64,000 nucleotides of DNA from Gnetum montanum. Taxonomy: Eukaryota; Streptophyta; Gnetopsida; Gnetales; Gnetaceae. Position numbers and translations under genes: made by a program. This document shows positions 42,367-55,659 of this stretch, in pieces. The stretch's first letter is position 1; each line of letters starts with the position of its first letter. Location of the stretch: assembly GCA_015680685.1 (NCBI GenBank), contig MNCI01022230.1, positions 42,326-106,325 on the forward strand. Direction: 5' to 3'. The notes beneath the pieces were generated by a model. That model did no database searches, was not told where the DNA came from, and worked only from the letters and a program-made list of their open reading frames with translations.

Positions 42367-44768
42367 AAAAGGATAACTTCAAAGTTTGATCACTTTAATC
42401 ATAATAGAAATGTTAGATTTTATTATTGTAGTATATTTTGACATAAGTAATGGTATTACAATTGAAAGCTTTATCATATGAACAATTGGTCATATCATAC
42501 GACTTCTTAATCTTACTGAAATGCACCTAGAAAGGAAATCCTCTAGGAAAAAAAGAAAGGAATGGAGGAAAACTCATAAAGAGAACAAAAATATGTTGAA
42601 AATCAAGAAATAATAAGGAAGTGAAAGAAATCTCAACAATTTTTTGAAGTAGAAAAAGACATTAGAAACAAATGAAATTGGTTTAAAGGAGGAACTTCAA
42701 AAGGCGAACCTTAGTTCCAATCCCTGAGACATCTTGATCTCGATCAGCAAGCAAGGTAATTAATGGTAAGTATAGTTATAATCATTATACCTTGGCTCGA
42801 TGAGATTAGACTAGATTAGTTTATTTTTATGATCGGATAGAAGCCTTTGCTACTTTTAAAGTGTTTATTGATAAATCATCTATTGGATTCTTAACCAACC
42901 CTTGACTATAGTTCATGGACCAAAAGCATTTTGTTAAACATTTATTACTATTTAAACATATATGTCTTATGTTCCATATGATATGGCATTTTTTCTTCCC
43001 TTTGAAATCATAAAGTCCAATTTCTTTTATACTATTTTTGATGTATGAAAATTGAAGCATTTGAATTGGTACCTTTAATGTAGTTCATGTATCTTCTTAG
43101 AAAAGCAACATTTCAAAAGGAATTTCTTAAGCACATGAAATATTTGCTATCTTTATCATAAAGTGCTATAATAGGAGGCCTTATTTTTAAAAGTCTCCAA
43201 ACTTGATCTTAATATGGCATTCTAGATTTATGGAGACATCATCTAGGCCTGGTGTAATTCTCAATGAATTTGTGATGTTTATGTGCAATACCTTATGTTG
43301 ATTTTCTTCTGATGATTTCAAATTGTTTTCCATATTTGGGGGGTGTTTTAACCTTATTTTGGTTAGTTTAGAAGGTTCCACGGTCTATGGGGACTTGTTG
43401 GAAGGCATCCTGAGGCTCTCAATATCAAAATGAGAATTTTTATTTTTTGGCACCTATAGGATAGACATCTCCCAAAAAGTGTAGATGTCTAAAGACTAGA
43501 GAATATGTCTACCAAATATAGGAGACGTCTCTCCCAAAAGTAGGGCTTTCACAGTAGATGTCTACAAGGAACTAGATACGTCTATGTTAGTGAGGAAGAA
43601 TAAGAAGAAAATGAAAGTTTTGATGTGGTGCTTTGATTCGGAAACATCTAGGAAAAAATTTCCTACACATTAAAACTATTTACATATTTGTTGTTAAATG
43701 ATTCACTAATGGGATACCTTAGTCTCCAAACTTAGTCCTAGAACTTCTATGCAGCATGAAGATCCTAAAAGGCTCTAAAGGAGAATACCCATCTCTCTAC
43801 AACAAATGCATTATGACCAAAGATTCTAGGAAGAAATATAGGCATGTTTTCAAAGGGAGCCTCTACCTCATCAACAATTATCATCTTATAGGCCATTGAT
43901 GTACATGGAGTCTTTTGAGACTTTTACCAAAAGACATTCCAATAGCTAGACTTTCCACTTCAACACCGATAGTAGAAAATGAGCAAGAAGATTACTATTT
44001 ATTTTGGAGTTTGATAAAGTATCCAAGGTAAAAGTATGAGTTAATTTTGGTCAAGATATTTTTTTGATATTTTTCCTTGTGATGTATTTCTTGGTGTTGG
44101 TATTTGAAATTGACATGGCTATATACAAATTTCTTTATGGACATCTTATTAAGGATATGTTTAGTTGTTTTTGAATGTGCATGTATTTACTTTCCTTGTC
44201 ATAGATCTGCTCTGCTTTATCTTTTTTTTGTTGATATTTCAAAAGGAGAAGAATATTGGATGATTATAGAACTATGAGATATTGGTTATTTATGTCTTAT
44301 TGACTCAAAGATAAGCTACATGATCTTCAATGCTTTACCTTTAAGGTTAATGTTGTACCTCATTATTTCTAACCCTATTTGTGAATAGATATAGGAAAGC
44401 TCTTAAGGAAATTTAGTTTTTCATCAACCTATGAAATCAATACTTAAGGATATATACTCTTTAACTAATATTCATCATGTTTTCTAACTTAGCTAAATGT
44501 TTGTATCTCTGAAGGATTGTCATATGATGATATGCACTAATGATGGAACTTTATTAAGGATTATTGTTGGTCCTCAATTTTTCCTACCTATTTTTGGGTG
44601 CTATCCATAAAAGGAAAGATAGTAGAGAATTTAGTTAGAATCTCAAGCATGGTAACTTTATATGTTTTGTTGATAGAATAACTTTCTCATATCTCTGTGT
44701 TATACATCAACCCATTTTCTTAAGTTTTGGACATCACCAAATAGAGGTAGGTTGTTGTCATTTTAGTA
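42367..44768 (+). other. Probable copia interior, 3' part, heavily decayed
   Basis: No frame longer than about 75 codons and no pol motif I can defend. TTTCAAAAGGAGAAGAATA at 44238-44256 resembles the purine-rich tract near the 3' end of plant copia elements. It lies between the point where the copia gag was broken and a matching copia LTR at 44769. The 43450-43610 stretch is rich in GACGTCTCC/GATGTCTAC words like those inside the copia LTR. Confidence 0.35.
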
Positions 44769-47700
44769 TGTCAAAACCTTAAGGAAAATGAAGAACATAA
44801 AATGTTGTGGATTGTGATGATTTTTTAGGTCATGAATGAGAACTCAAGAATTGAGACCTACAAAGAGATGTCAAAGTGGAGACTACTTAGACACTATGAG
44901 AGGATAGACAAGCATGGATAAAAATGAAGACTATGAGTCAAAAGAAGATGCTCTGAGTATTGGAAAGAAGACAAACTGATGAGATGAAGCCTCAAAAAGC
45001 AAAATGCAAAAATCAAGAAGACGTCTACTATTTTTAGGAGATGTCTCCATTGCAAAAGAGACATCTCCATAGAGACATCCCTCTTTTGGAGGAGACATCT
45101 TCCTAGAATTGAAGTCAATTTCAGAGAGACATCCCAATCTTAAAGGAGACATCTACATTAGCCATTAGATAGCTATTGCATGAATTCCAAGGTATTTTTG
45201 AAAAATCCAAGGCTATAAGAAGACTCCAATCTATTGGGTATTGGGCAAGGATTGAGCAAGTATTTTCAACATTAGAGCCATCACTATCTATGCTATTGCA
45301 TTGTACTTGTGTACTTCATTTGTCATATCATTTGATTGATTGTTTGTAGAATTTTGCTTCAAAGTACAAGGATATGTAATATAAGTTACACTCTTTCCTT
45401 GTGTTTTTCTCTCTCTCTCTTGAAACCCTATAGGATTGATATGCTTCTTGTGAGAAGACATTGTCATTGAGCTTGATGGGATCCTATAGGATTGAGCTTT
45501 TGTGTAGCGTCAAAATACTTTAGAGTGGTGAAACACCATAAAATTCGGGCAACAACACCTCAATGACAAATTTATCTAAGTGTCAACATGAGATAATTTT
45601 TTCTAACTATCCAGCCCATGCTTCCACTACTAGGTCTATGCTCTAGAGTGTAGCTAGTACAACATACAACATAGAACTAGATTTGTAAAATTTTCTAAGT
45701 TCCGAAAATAATTGCAAAATTTTTCTAAGTGTTGTGCTCTACTACCATTCCCTCTACTACACTCTAGAGCATAGACAATGTAGCACACGCTTTAGTGGCC
45801 AATTTAACTAAGTGTCAAGCTAGAATCTGTTAAGCTAGCTCAGCATGAAAGAGGCATTTGGTAGATTTTCTAACTCCTAAAGCTACCCCTCTTGCTATGC
45901 TCCTAAGCATAGTTGATGTAGCAAGAACAAGGATTTCAATTTTTACCAAATTTTTCTAAGTGTCCATGTTATGCCCTGTCCCATCTTACTACGTTCATGA
46001 GCATAGCAAGCGGAGTAGCATTGAACTTCATTTTTTTTTGCAAAATTTGCATAACTGTTGGGCTAAACTCTAGAGTGTAGCTAGCGTAGCAACATGGAAC
46101 TACCTCCAAAAGCTTCCAAAGCTTAGCATAGGCCTTCATTCTAGCTCTAGCACTTCTCTAGTAAGTAGGATCAGCAATTTTCCTTTCTTTGCACACCCAC
46201 TATGTCCCAAAATTGTAGCTATGCTTGATCCCACTTGAGAGAGGGGAGAGCATAGTCTTGGAGCATTGCCTTAAAATTACACTATTTTGCATTATTTTTA
46301 GGTACATTGTAGTCTTGGCACATGTAGTTTTGGTAGCATAGTCACAATTTGGTAGTCTCTTGAGTTCTATTGGAGCATACCAGAGTGTAGCACTAGTTGC
46401 TTCAGTGGGAGCACAATAGAGGTTTGTGTAGCCCCACCTATCCCTTTGCCACATGGTGCTTGGTCTGCACTTGATGGCAACCCTAACCCTATAAATATCC
46501 CTACATTCCACACTCTAGGGGTTGGTAATTCATTTTAGTAGTGGACATTTTAAAGAATTTGGTTGGAATATTCAAGTAGTAGTTGACACTTTTAGAAGAT
46601 CGCTTGGCACCCATGGTATCTTGAGCACCCTGCACACCAAAGCATATCAACATCTTGGCAACACCTTTGCATCCAATTCAACACTCTAGCACATCACAAC
46701 CTACATGACACTATGGTAGCCAACCCAATAGGCATAGACCTCATAGCAAATATTGGTCTTCACCCTAGGACACCCTAGAGACTGTAGCTATGCTGCTATT
46801 GCTCCTATCTATACATTGTGTACCTTCTCATCTCTCTCTTGTAATTGCTACACTCCCCATTTGGGGTGGTTCCATTCTCTCTCTCTCAAATGCTTCTACA
46901 TTTTCAAGCATTTCTGATGCATTTTTCTTTGGCATTTTAGCATTTCATTCATATCTCCTTGCTACTTTACATGTTTTTTGCATGTTTGCATCATTGTTCT
47001 TACATTGGGAAATCCCATTATGCTTAGGCTTAGCCTACCCTAGTATCACTACAAACATCATTAGAATGATTAGCATTATTTCACAACATTAGCATCTACA
47101 TTTTGCTAACCATACATCCCTTAGTTACACCCAACACCCTAGTTGTAGTTAGCAAAGTCCTTGTTCAATTGACAAGACCATCTAGGGATATCCACCTCCA
47201 TTTTTCAACAAGGCCCTCACATAGCAGTGGAGTTGAGGCTATGTGCTTGCAATAGGCCTTAGTGTTCCAGCTTTTGACATTCTTGGTCACTACAAGTGAA
47301 GCTTAATTTTGTAAAGGTTTTGGAATGCTTGAAACCACATTTTGAGCTTGTTAGGACCTTGTGGTGTTGAGTGCTTTCATAGTGATGAAACACTCTAGAG
47401 TGGAGCTTAGAGCTTGTATAGGGTGTGGTTCCATTCAAACCACATTTTAAGCTTTTTCAAACCATGTGGGATTGAGAGATTTTGTAGCAACAAAAATTTC
47501 CATAGCAAAAATCAAATCTTGTAAATATTTTGGTGTCATCTAAACTACATTTTGGCAGAAAAAAGGTCAATAGGTGTGCAAGAAATATATCCTTTGAGTG
47601 TGGACTATCAATGTTGGGGAATCACACAAATTTTTGTTTAATTTTTTGGCTAGAGCATATTTTAATTAGGAAAATTATTCAACCTCCTTCTAAGTTCTCA
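44769..47700 (+). repeat. Ty1/copia 3' LTR split by a solo Tat-like LTR
   Basis: Starts TGTCAAAACCTTAAGG and ends ATTCAACCTCCTTCTAAG..TCTCA, matching 1044-2197. Removing 45529-47294 and one TSD leaves about 1161 bp. No target duplication could be matched between 1039-1043 (TGGCA) and 47701-47705 (ATCCT), so pairing of the two LTRs as one element is inferred from order and orientation. Confidence 0.65.
45529..47294 (+). repeat. Solo LTR, Tat-like, inside copia LTR
   Basis: TGAAACACC..GGTCACTACA ends like the Tat LTRs, length 1766 bp. Target duplication AGTGG (45524-45528) and AGTGA (47295-47299). The paralogous copia LTR at about 1790-1800 reads ATAGTGAAGATCAATTTTAT without the insert, an independent empty-site proof. 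TATAAATA at 46490-46497. It is the same subfamily as the reverse LTRs at 51-60 kb (CTCTAGAGCATAG words). No interior remains, so it arose by LTR-LTR recombination. Confidence 0.88.
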
Positions 47701-48240
47701 ATCCTCAAAGCCCTCCTCTTCAACATGATGACCATCAATGTAGTAACCACCAAAATCTTGGAGCTTATGAAGCCTTTTGTAGTAACTACACTAGCCTCTT
47801 AGTGTGGAAAGCAAGCAACTATGCTAGGAATGAAGGTAGTAGGTGCTTAAGTAGGTGTAGAACTCTAATCCAAGATGCTAAATCTTGAAAGTGATGGGGA
47901 GAGAATGATTTGTGTAAAATGTTTTCTTGAAAATTATTCCCAAACTTATGCATCCTCTTGGAAAACCTTGGCTTTTCAAAACACTCATCCAAGTCCCACT
48001 AAACCCAATGATAATAAATGGTAAGTAGGACTATATTAGGTTAGTGGAAAATTGATGCATAAAACAATTCAAGTTTAAGGTGAGCCCCACCAAATGCCTA
48101 TGAAGAAAGCCAATGGAAATCCTAACACACTTGGGTTTTCAATTTCCTAGGATGACTACACTGGGTTTCAAGCATTCAAAAGCCTCAAAATAAATTGCAA
48201 AATCTAATTACTACCTAAAATGATCCTCCAATCACCCATC
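47701..48240. other. Unassigned sequence, no gene seen
   Basis: No recognised motif or repeat. It lies between the copia LTR end and the 190-bp repeat field and may be the start of the plus-strand element whose pol is at 60330. Confidence 0.4.
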
Positions 48241-48299
48241 CATGCCATGAAACCTTATGCCAAAAATGGGAAGCTAGGTGTTGACATTGATGAAAACTA

Positions 48300-50700
48300 G
48301 GGAATGAGGAAGGTAAAAACCCATACCAAAACTTATCGTTTATCGTAACTACACTAACCAACAATTTGACTATGTTGGTTAGTAGAGTCACTAGTAGAGG
48401 GATGTTTTCAACCATTAACTCTAGTCACCAAACCCTAGTAGGAACCTCCAGTAGCTTTAAAATTCCTGAAACTTGTAAAAAATGATCAAAACCCAATTTT
48501 CTTGGATGGACTACACTAGGGGAGGTCTCAATTATATTGGCCAGTTTAGTTAGTAATAGTTGTGTAAGAAATGAACATTAAATACCAGAAATAACCTTTG
48601 AATTGACAAAGTTTGAGCTCAACTTTGCTCTAGACCCTTTAATAACCTTGAAATAACAAACAACTAACCTAAAGTAAGTCAAAATCCATCTAACACTTGT
48701 GACTATGCTAAGGGTAACCTTGACTATGCTGGCTAGCATAGTCCTAGTGTAGATGGATGGAGGATAAATACTAGAAGCTAAACATAGTAGATAAAACCAC
48801 ATACCTCAGACACTACCCCTTTCCATAGCTCCCAGTAGACCTAAAATGTCAAGTAATCAAGTAAAAACTAGCTGAAACCTATCTTCCATTTTAGACTATG
48901 CTAAGGGTTCCCTCAACTATGTTGTATAGCATATTCCCATCATAGTAAGGTAAAGGTGGAGTGCCAAAACCAAATAAAAGCATCTAAATTATCATATGTT
49001 AACCTTAGCGCTCCTTTGGGGCTTCCAGTGACCTTGTACTAAGAGATTGTGAGATAGAAGAAGATCAAAATCCATTTTTACATTATGAATATTTTGGGGA
49101 GGCTTTGGACTACACTAGCCAATGTAGTCCCATTATACTCCACCCTCCAACACATCAAAAGAAGCCAAATACATGCTAAATAAACTCCTTAGTACATGAT
49201 GTCAACCTCAAAACATTGCCAAAGATCCTAGAGACCTATAAACCCTGTAACCTTAATTGAAAGTGATCAAAACTCACTATAAACACCACATCCACACTAT
49301 GACTACATTGGACAACATAGTCTAGTGGTGTTTGAGCATTGTGACATTAAATTAACCATCAAAACTGACAATTTCAAGCCTTAAACCCTTGTTTCCAACA
49401 CTAGTGATATTAGAACTAGAAAACCTAGTCAGTTAATTGTATAATTCCAAAAAAATTTAAATTTCATGTTGTGACTATGTTGAAGCAAGCTTGGACTGCA
49501 TTGGCCAATGTAGTTCTAGTATAGTCATGGTCTAAGGTTAACTTGACTAGTGATTTGACACTAAAAGTAGTCCAAAACTTATCTTGAAAACCTAGAGCCC
49601 TATCTGACCTTAACAGATTATAAATTAACCTTGTGTGAATCCTAGAAACATAATATTCATTCCAACTAGTGTAGTCACAATGGAAAATGATCATTTTAAT
49701 GCCTAAATGACCTCTAGAATTAGCCATCTTGAGTCAGAACCCTGGCTAGGGACATTCGTAACCTTGAGAACCTAAGAACCTAGTCAATTAACCATAGAAA
49801 ACCTACCAAAAGCTAGATTTCACACCTTACTATGCTAGTAAGGGTCATGACTATAGTGGCCAACGTAGTCCCAATGTAGTCATTGTTGGAAACTAATGCG
49901 ATTGATATCTTAATATTCCAAATTGCCAAAAACTTGACTTAAAACACCTAGAACATTGATTGAAATTGTCAAGTAATAATTTCATCTTTTTTTGATCATG
50001 AAAACACTAGAGTCCATGTGACTATGTTGAGTTAGGCTTATGAGTAGACTAGCCAACATAGTCCCATCATAGTCCATGCCCCAAGGTGTTTTAACCATCA
50101 TAATAGCACATAAAGTGATCAAAAGACTTGATCTTGGAAGCCTAGAACCATAAAATCTTGGAACTGACTATAGTTTGATCTTGTTCAACCATAGAAAACT
50201 CAGATTTTAGTCCACATATGCTAAACCAATCCTCAAATATGTTGGCCAATGTATTTATGAGGTGTTGATATAAAAATCCACATTCTGAAGCTTGTTTTGA
50301 CCTCCAAATATCCTATACTACTCTTCTAAGGACCTATAATGCCCTAGCTAGTTGATGGGACACTGATGACAATTCTAAAATCACATAAATCCATTCTTCT
50401 TATGTAAGTACACTAGGGGTAACCTTGACTATGATAGCTAGCATAGTCCTAGTGTAGTCACTAATTTCCTCCTCATTGCTAGCTTTTAGAGGGTGACAAT
50501 AGAGTTAAAATCCATCAATACACATCCCTAGTCCATAGTGCTAGTATATTGACCATTAAAAACTAAAAATTGGCCATGATAAACCTAGGAAACCATCTGT
50601 CAATGCCAACTATGGTGAGGCCTAGTCTAACTACATTGGCCAATGTAGTCACTACTAGAGCCCAACATAGTCACATCAAAAGATATTAGTTTTGCTTCCA
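48300..50700 (+). repeat. Degenerate ~190-bp tandem repeat, about 13 units
   Basis: A core like 'TTGGCCAATGTAGTCC' or 'GGCTAGCATAGTCCTAGTG' recurs near 48733, 48926, 49115, 49309, 49501, 49857, 50048, 50242, 50438 and 50636. Spacing is about 189-200 bp (one double step of 356). Most cores are preceded by ACTATGCTAAGGG or a similar word. No coding frame. Probably the long non-coding interior of a Tat-like element. Confidence 0.75.
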
Positions 50701-51455
50701 AACAACCCTAAAACAACCTTATTATGTACCCAAACTTACTTGTCAATCATGTAGACCTTCACCATGACTTGCTAAGGCCTAGAACTAGAAAAATCTAACC
50801 TTGATTGACTAATGTTGACATTCTTTTATTACATGTTTTCCACCTTGATTGATTTGACCTTGTTTCATGGTGTTTTTATTTGCTTTGATGCTACAATACA
50901 TGGTTGACTTTTAGAGATTATTAGTTGATCTCATGCAACTAATAGGCTTTTATTTTACCATATCCACCTTATTCTCTATCTTTTGGCCTTTTTTGATCTT
51001 GTCTGATCTTTGATTGGGTTTGACCATCCTTGACCATCATTTGACACCATGTTACCATGGATTACTAAGGCCTAAAATTGGCACCATGATTTGCCAAGTC
51101 TTGAAACTGGCAAAGTGTAATCATAGTGGATCATGTTTTATCTTATTTTTCCTACCTTGATTATTTTAGCTTTATTTCATTGTGTTTCAACTTATTTGGA
51201 CCTTATTCACCATTATCAATCTTTATTATCATTGGAGTATCACTTGAACCTATTCCATCAAGTATTCCCATCGTTTAGCCTTATGTAGCTTGTGTTTTGT
51301 CTTATTTTTTTTCACCTACATCTTATAGAATTTGTTGACCTTTTTGCAAATTGCTTGATCTTGAAATAACATGTTTTGATTAATCCATGCATAGTTGCAA
51401 GCATATTTTTATATCATTTTGACATTGTTTTCTTATTTTACCTAGGTTCCACTTA
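50701..51455. other. Non-coding spacer with two imperfect ~300-bp copies
   Basis: 'CTTGCTAAGGCCTAGAACT' near 50770 and 'ATTACTAAGGCCTAAAATT' near 51061 begin related stretches that share 'CCTACCTTGATT.' and 'TTTCATGGTGTTT' words. No gene. The AAGGCCTAAAA words recall the Tat arrays. Confidence 0.4.
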
Positions 51456-51460
51456 ATGTG

Positions 51461-53227
51461 TGTAGTGACTAAAAACGTTAGTGGTTGGAACACCGAGAGG
51501 TCCACAGGTGCACAGTCCTAACCCCAAATCCATGTGAGGGCTTGTTAGAGGCAGAGATGGGGTGCCTTGAATAGTATTTTCAATCAAACAGGGACTTATA
51601 GAATGCAAATGATGGGGCAGTGTATGTAGCTATGATGCAAAGGTGAAATGATGCAAAGTATTGAGCAGTGTTTGTAGTGTGAATGGTGTTAATGGGGGAA
51701 AGTTTAGTTAATGGTTTCAGTGAGAAAAAAAGGTGTCAATGTGCTAGGATTACCATCCAAGTGTGGTTATGTGCTAAAATGGTAGAAAATGCAAGTAAAC
51801 AATATTGAAAATGCACATAAAGAGAGTGTGAGAGAACGGAACACCACCCCAACTGGGGTTGAGTGTGGTTAACTGTAGAAGGGATGATAAGGTATGCAAT
51901 GTACAATAGGCATAGTGGATAACATAGTCATAGTATTAGGAGTGTCTAGCTATGTATATTGATGTTCTACCATGGTGTCTATGCCTACTGGGTCAACTTT
52001 TGTAGTGTGTAGTGGGCTAGGGTGTCCTACGGTGAGCTATAGTGGTTCACAACTTTACCTCTATCTAGTTTGTTGGTGTGCCTTTGGTGTTTTGTCCACC
52101 CAAAATGCCAAAATTACCAAATTTACCCACCTTGCTTCAAATTTTCCAACCCCTAAAATGTTCAAGGTGGGGGTATTTATAAGGCTAGGTTTGTCGTGAA
52201 GTGCAAAGAGATTACCACATGGTAGTGGGATGGTTGGGACTACGATATCATCCAACTATGCTCTCCATTGAGGAAAATGTTGTTATGCTTTGCTGTACTC
52301 TTCCAAAATCTATAAGATTGCAAGACTATGAGTACATTTCCAAGTGCATGTGTGTATTCCAAGAGGACCATAATGTACCTAAAAAATACAATTTTTAGAG
52401 ACTATGCTTTGGGACTATGCATTCCATTGTCTTGTGTGGGGTTGAGCATAGTTACAATTTGGGGAGAAAAAAGGGGATACAAAAAAAATGCATTATACTA
52501 ACTACACTTGTTGAAGGTGATTTAGAGCTAAGCTAAATGCCAATGTTGCATTGTGGATGCTTTTGGAGGCTATTCTAGCTGACTGCGCTCAACTACACTT
52601 TGGATTGGTGAAGAGTATAGTCCAACACTTAAATAAAATTTTGCAAAAAGTGGCTATGTGCTAACTATGTTCTCCATGGGAGGCTAACTACACTTTCAAT
52701 TAGGGTCAATAATAGTCTCTACACTTGTCAAAACTTGTAGAAACTAGCTTCTAGTTGACTATGCTTGACTACGCTCTAGGTTGGTGGAGAGCATAGTCTC
52801 AACACTTAGAAAAATCTGAAAAAACTAAGACATCATGCTTACTATGCTTGACTATGCTCTAGGGTAGTGGAGAGTGTAGTCTTAGCACTTAGAAATATCT
52901 GTAGTAGTTGGCTTAACACTTAGAAAGTTTTTCAAAATTTTCCTTTGTGTTAACTATGCTCTGTACTAAGCTGACTATGCTCTGGGGCAATGGAGAGCAT
53001 ATTCCCAACATTTAGAAAAATTTGTAGCTTCTTACTTCATGATGACAGTTAGACAAAATTACAAAAAATTATTTTTGAGCTAACTACACTCTCCATTGGG
53101 GTAACTACACTTTAGGGTAGTGGAGTGTGGTCCCAACACTTAGAAAAAATTGTAGAAAATGGCCTCATGTTGATACATAGGCAAATTTTCAATCGAGATG
53201 CTGTAGCCCAAATTTGATGGTGTATCA
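51461..53227 (-). repeat. 3' LTR of the reverse-strand element
   Basis: 1767 bp, same size as the solo LTR at 45529. TATA box TATAAATA on the minus strand at 52174-52181. Internal ~100-bp motif repeats 'GACTATGCTCTAGG..GGAGAGCATAGTC' (52540-53110). Beyond 53227 TTGGCCACTCTTTGTTGAC is the complement of the Tat polypurine tract. Open frames at 51972-52398 are LTR sequence. Confidence 0.85.
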
Positions 53228-53370
53228 TTGGCCACTCTTTGTTGACATCTGGAAGAGTGGCTTGAGAGATGTCAACAAATAATGACAAAATACCATAGTA
53301 GGCTTAGCATGAACATCACTTATTAGTGTTTGATCGGATATCATTAGCCCTCCTTCTAGCATCAGAAAAT

Positions 53371-53952
53371 TGTAGTGACTGAAAATGTCGACAACTAGAA
53401 CACCAAGGGATTCACAGGTGCACAACTTGATCCCACATCCACATGAGGGATTGCTAGAGGTGAAGATAGGGTGCCCTAAATAGTCTTGTTAATCAAATGG
53501 GAACATATGGAATGCAAATGAGGGTGTAGCATAGTTATATAAGATGCTAATGTGAAACGATGCTAAGTGTTGAGTGGTGTTCACAGTGTGAGCAGTGTTA
53601 ATGGGGGTAAGCGTAGTCAAGGGTTTTAGTGAGAAATGAAGGTGTTAACATGTTGGGACTATTGTCCAAGCATGGTTATGTCCTAAAATGGCAGAAAATG
53701 TAAGGAAATTGTAGAGAGTATAGTCCCAACACTTAGAAAAATTTGTAGCTTCCTACTTCATGATGACACTTAGACAAAATTGTAAAAAATTAATTTTTGG
53801 AGTTGAATATGATCTCCACTAGGTTGACTACTCTTTGGGATAGTGGAGAGTGTAGTCCTAGCACTTGGAAAAATTTGCATAAAGTGGCCTCATGCTAACA
53901 CTTGGAAAAATTTGCAGTTGAGATGTTGTAGCCCAAATTTAGTGATGCTTCA
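53371..53952 (-). repeat. Shortened LTR of a nested reverse-strand element
   Basis: Starts TGTAGTGACTG and ends GATGCTTCA; about 582 bp because the middle is deleted near 53705, where 'GGCAGAAAATG' runs straight into 'GAGAGTATAGTCCC'. TTAGCCCCTCTTTATTGAC follows (complement of a polypurine tract), so it is a 3' LTR. Confidence 0.75.
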
Positions 53953-55289
53953 TTAGCCCCTCTTTATTGACATCTAGAGGAGTAGGCCAAGAGATGTTGA
54001 CAAAGAACAAGAAAATAGTGCAACATGCTTGGCACCAACATCACTCATTAGTGCCTAATTGGATGTTGTTGCACCATGTTCAAGAGTGCCATGAATAGTA
54101 GTATGCTAGGAGTTATAGGTGTAGGTAACTTATTGGGAATAAGAGGGGAAATGAAGTGCAAATAGGGAGTCATGATGTAGGATGTAGAGTTAGCATGATC
54201 AACAATGACCATGGCACTAGGGTGGCTTGCCCTTGAAAATGTTGACCTCTCATCAAAATACTCATTAGAGATTAGTGTGGATTTAGGGTCTAACTGGTTG
54301 TGAAATTGCAACACTCATGCTTTTCCTTCTTTGTTATTCTTTTTTTTTTGTTTTTAATTTTTTTTTTCATTTTTTTCTATGGGATGAACCTTCTTTGGGT
54401 TCTGTACATTGATAAATGCTAACTGTGGGGGTGCTTTCCATTAAGTGGACTATGTGCCACAAGATGGATTTTTCTTTGATGCTTGTGAAATTGCACCGCA
54501 TCTATAGGATAGGTGTTTCCTCCCTAGGATGACTTATGTTACATCCACCTAGACTTTGACTTGCCAATAGAGGCTTCCCATAAGACAACTTATGTTATGT
54601 CCACCTTGGCTTCTATAGTTCAACTTGAAAAGGGTGCCATGTGTTCACATTAAGTATGCATCAAAGGAGTTTGCAATTTTGACTATGTGAGGGAATGCAA
54701 GAGTATCATGAAATAGGGATCGGTGTAGGTAGGATATAGTAGGGTAATAGGGATGTGCACTCTTAAGAGGCTTAGCTAACCCAATCATGAAAATCAAAGT
54801 AATGTAGTGACTTGCTACTTTGATGAGATGCACATGTGCATGACCACCTTGGAGCTTCATTCTACAGATACAACTTTGAGAAGATAAGAAAAAAAATACC
54901 AAATATAAAATGTAGATAAAATGCTAGGGGCAATGATGCTATGAGTGCTCCAAATGCTAAAGCGATGGCATGTGCTTGAAAAAACTAGCAAAATTGCAAT
55001 GGGTGATGATGCTACAAATTCTCCAAAGGATATGCTAGTTGCAGGTGTTCAGAAAGCCAAACAAATGCCCAAGAGAAATGATGCTAAAAATGATCTAGAG
55101 GCCAAAGCCACAACAAATGCTCAAAAAACTAGCAAAATGGTAGGGGGCCATGATGTTGTAAGTCCTTCCAAGGCTACATCGGTTGTAGTTGCTCCATGCT
55201 AGGACTATAGTATCCTTGCCTACATTGTATCAAAAAATGGAGAGGAGGGGAATAAGTTAAAGTTATTTTTGCTTGCCTACTTGTAGAAA

Positions 55290-55640
55290 TATGCATGACT
55301 GATGGCAAACCTAGTTTAAGGTCTTGGTAGACTATGGTATGCTAGTGTATAGTCCTAATGGACTATTGTGTGCTAGTTTAACATTGTAGTGGATGTATGT
55401 TATACTAGCTTAGCATCATAGTAGATAAGCTATTCTACCAGTTTAATGTTGTGGCCCAAGGATGAGATGTGCTAGTTTAGTATCGTGGCAGACAAGTAGG
55501 TTTGGATGCTAGTTTAACATCATGGTGGATGGATGTTCTGCTAGTTTGACATTGTAGTAGATGAATGATTCACTAGTTTAACATCATAATGAATGAGCTG
55601 TGCCAATTTAGTATGATAGTAGATGAATTATTACCTCATT
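55290..55640 (-). repeat. GTTAAACTAGCA array of the reverse-strand element
   Basis: Plus strand shows GCTAGTTTAACATCGTGG-like words at about 40-45-bp spacing (near 55376, 55436, 55475, 55512, 55545, 55577). This is the reverse complement of the post-integrase arrays of Tat-A and Tat-B, at the matching place beyond the pol end. The 53953-55289 stretch on its low side is decayed 3' untranslated DNA with poly-T near 54335-54377 and no recognised gene. Confidence 0.7.
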
Positions 55641-55659
55641 TCATTGATGTGCAGTGTTG

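Noticed and set aside
46790-47092. 100-codon plus frame with hydrophobic stretches as a membrane protein gene
   Set aside because: It lies entirely in the solo LTR, after its TATA box; hydrophobicity comes from T-rich sequence.
54945-55202. 85-codon Lys/Ala-rich frame as a gene
   Set aside because: Lies in the 3' untranslated part of a reverse-strand element; built of imperfect 'AATGAT.CTA' repeats with no motif or conserved counterpart.
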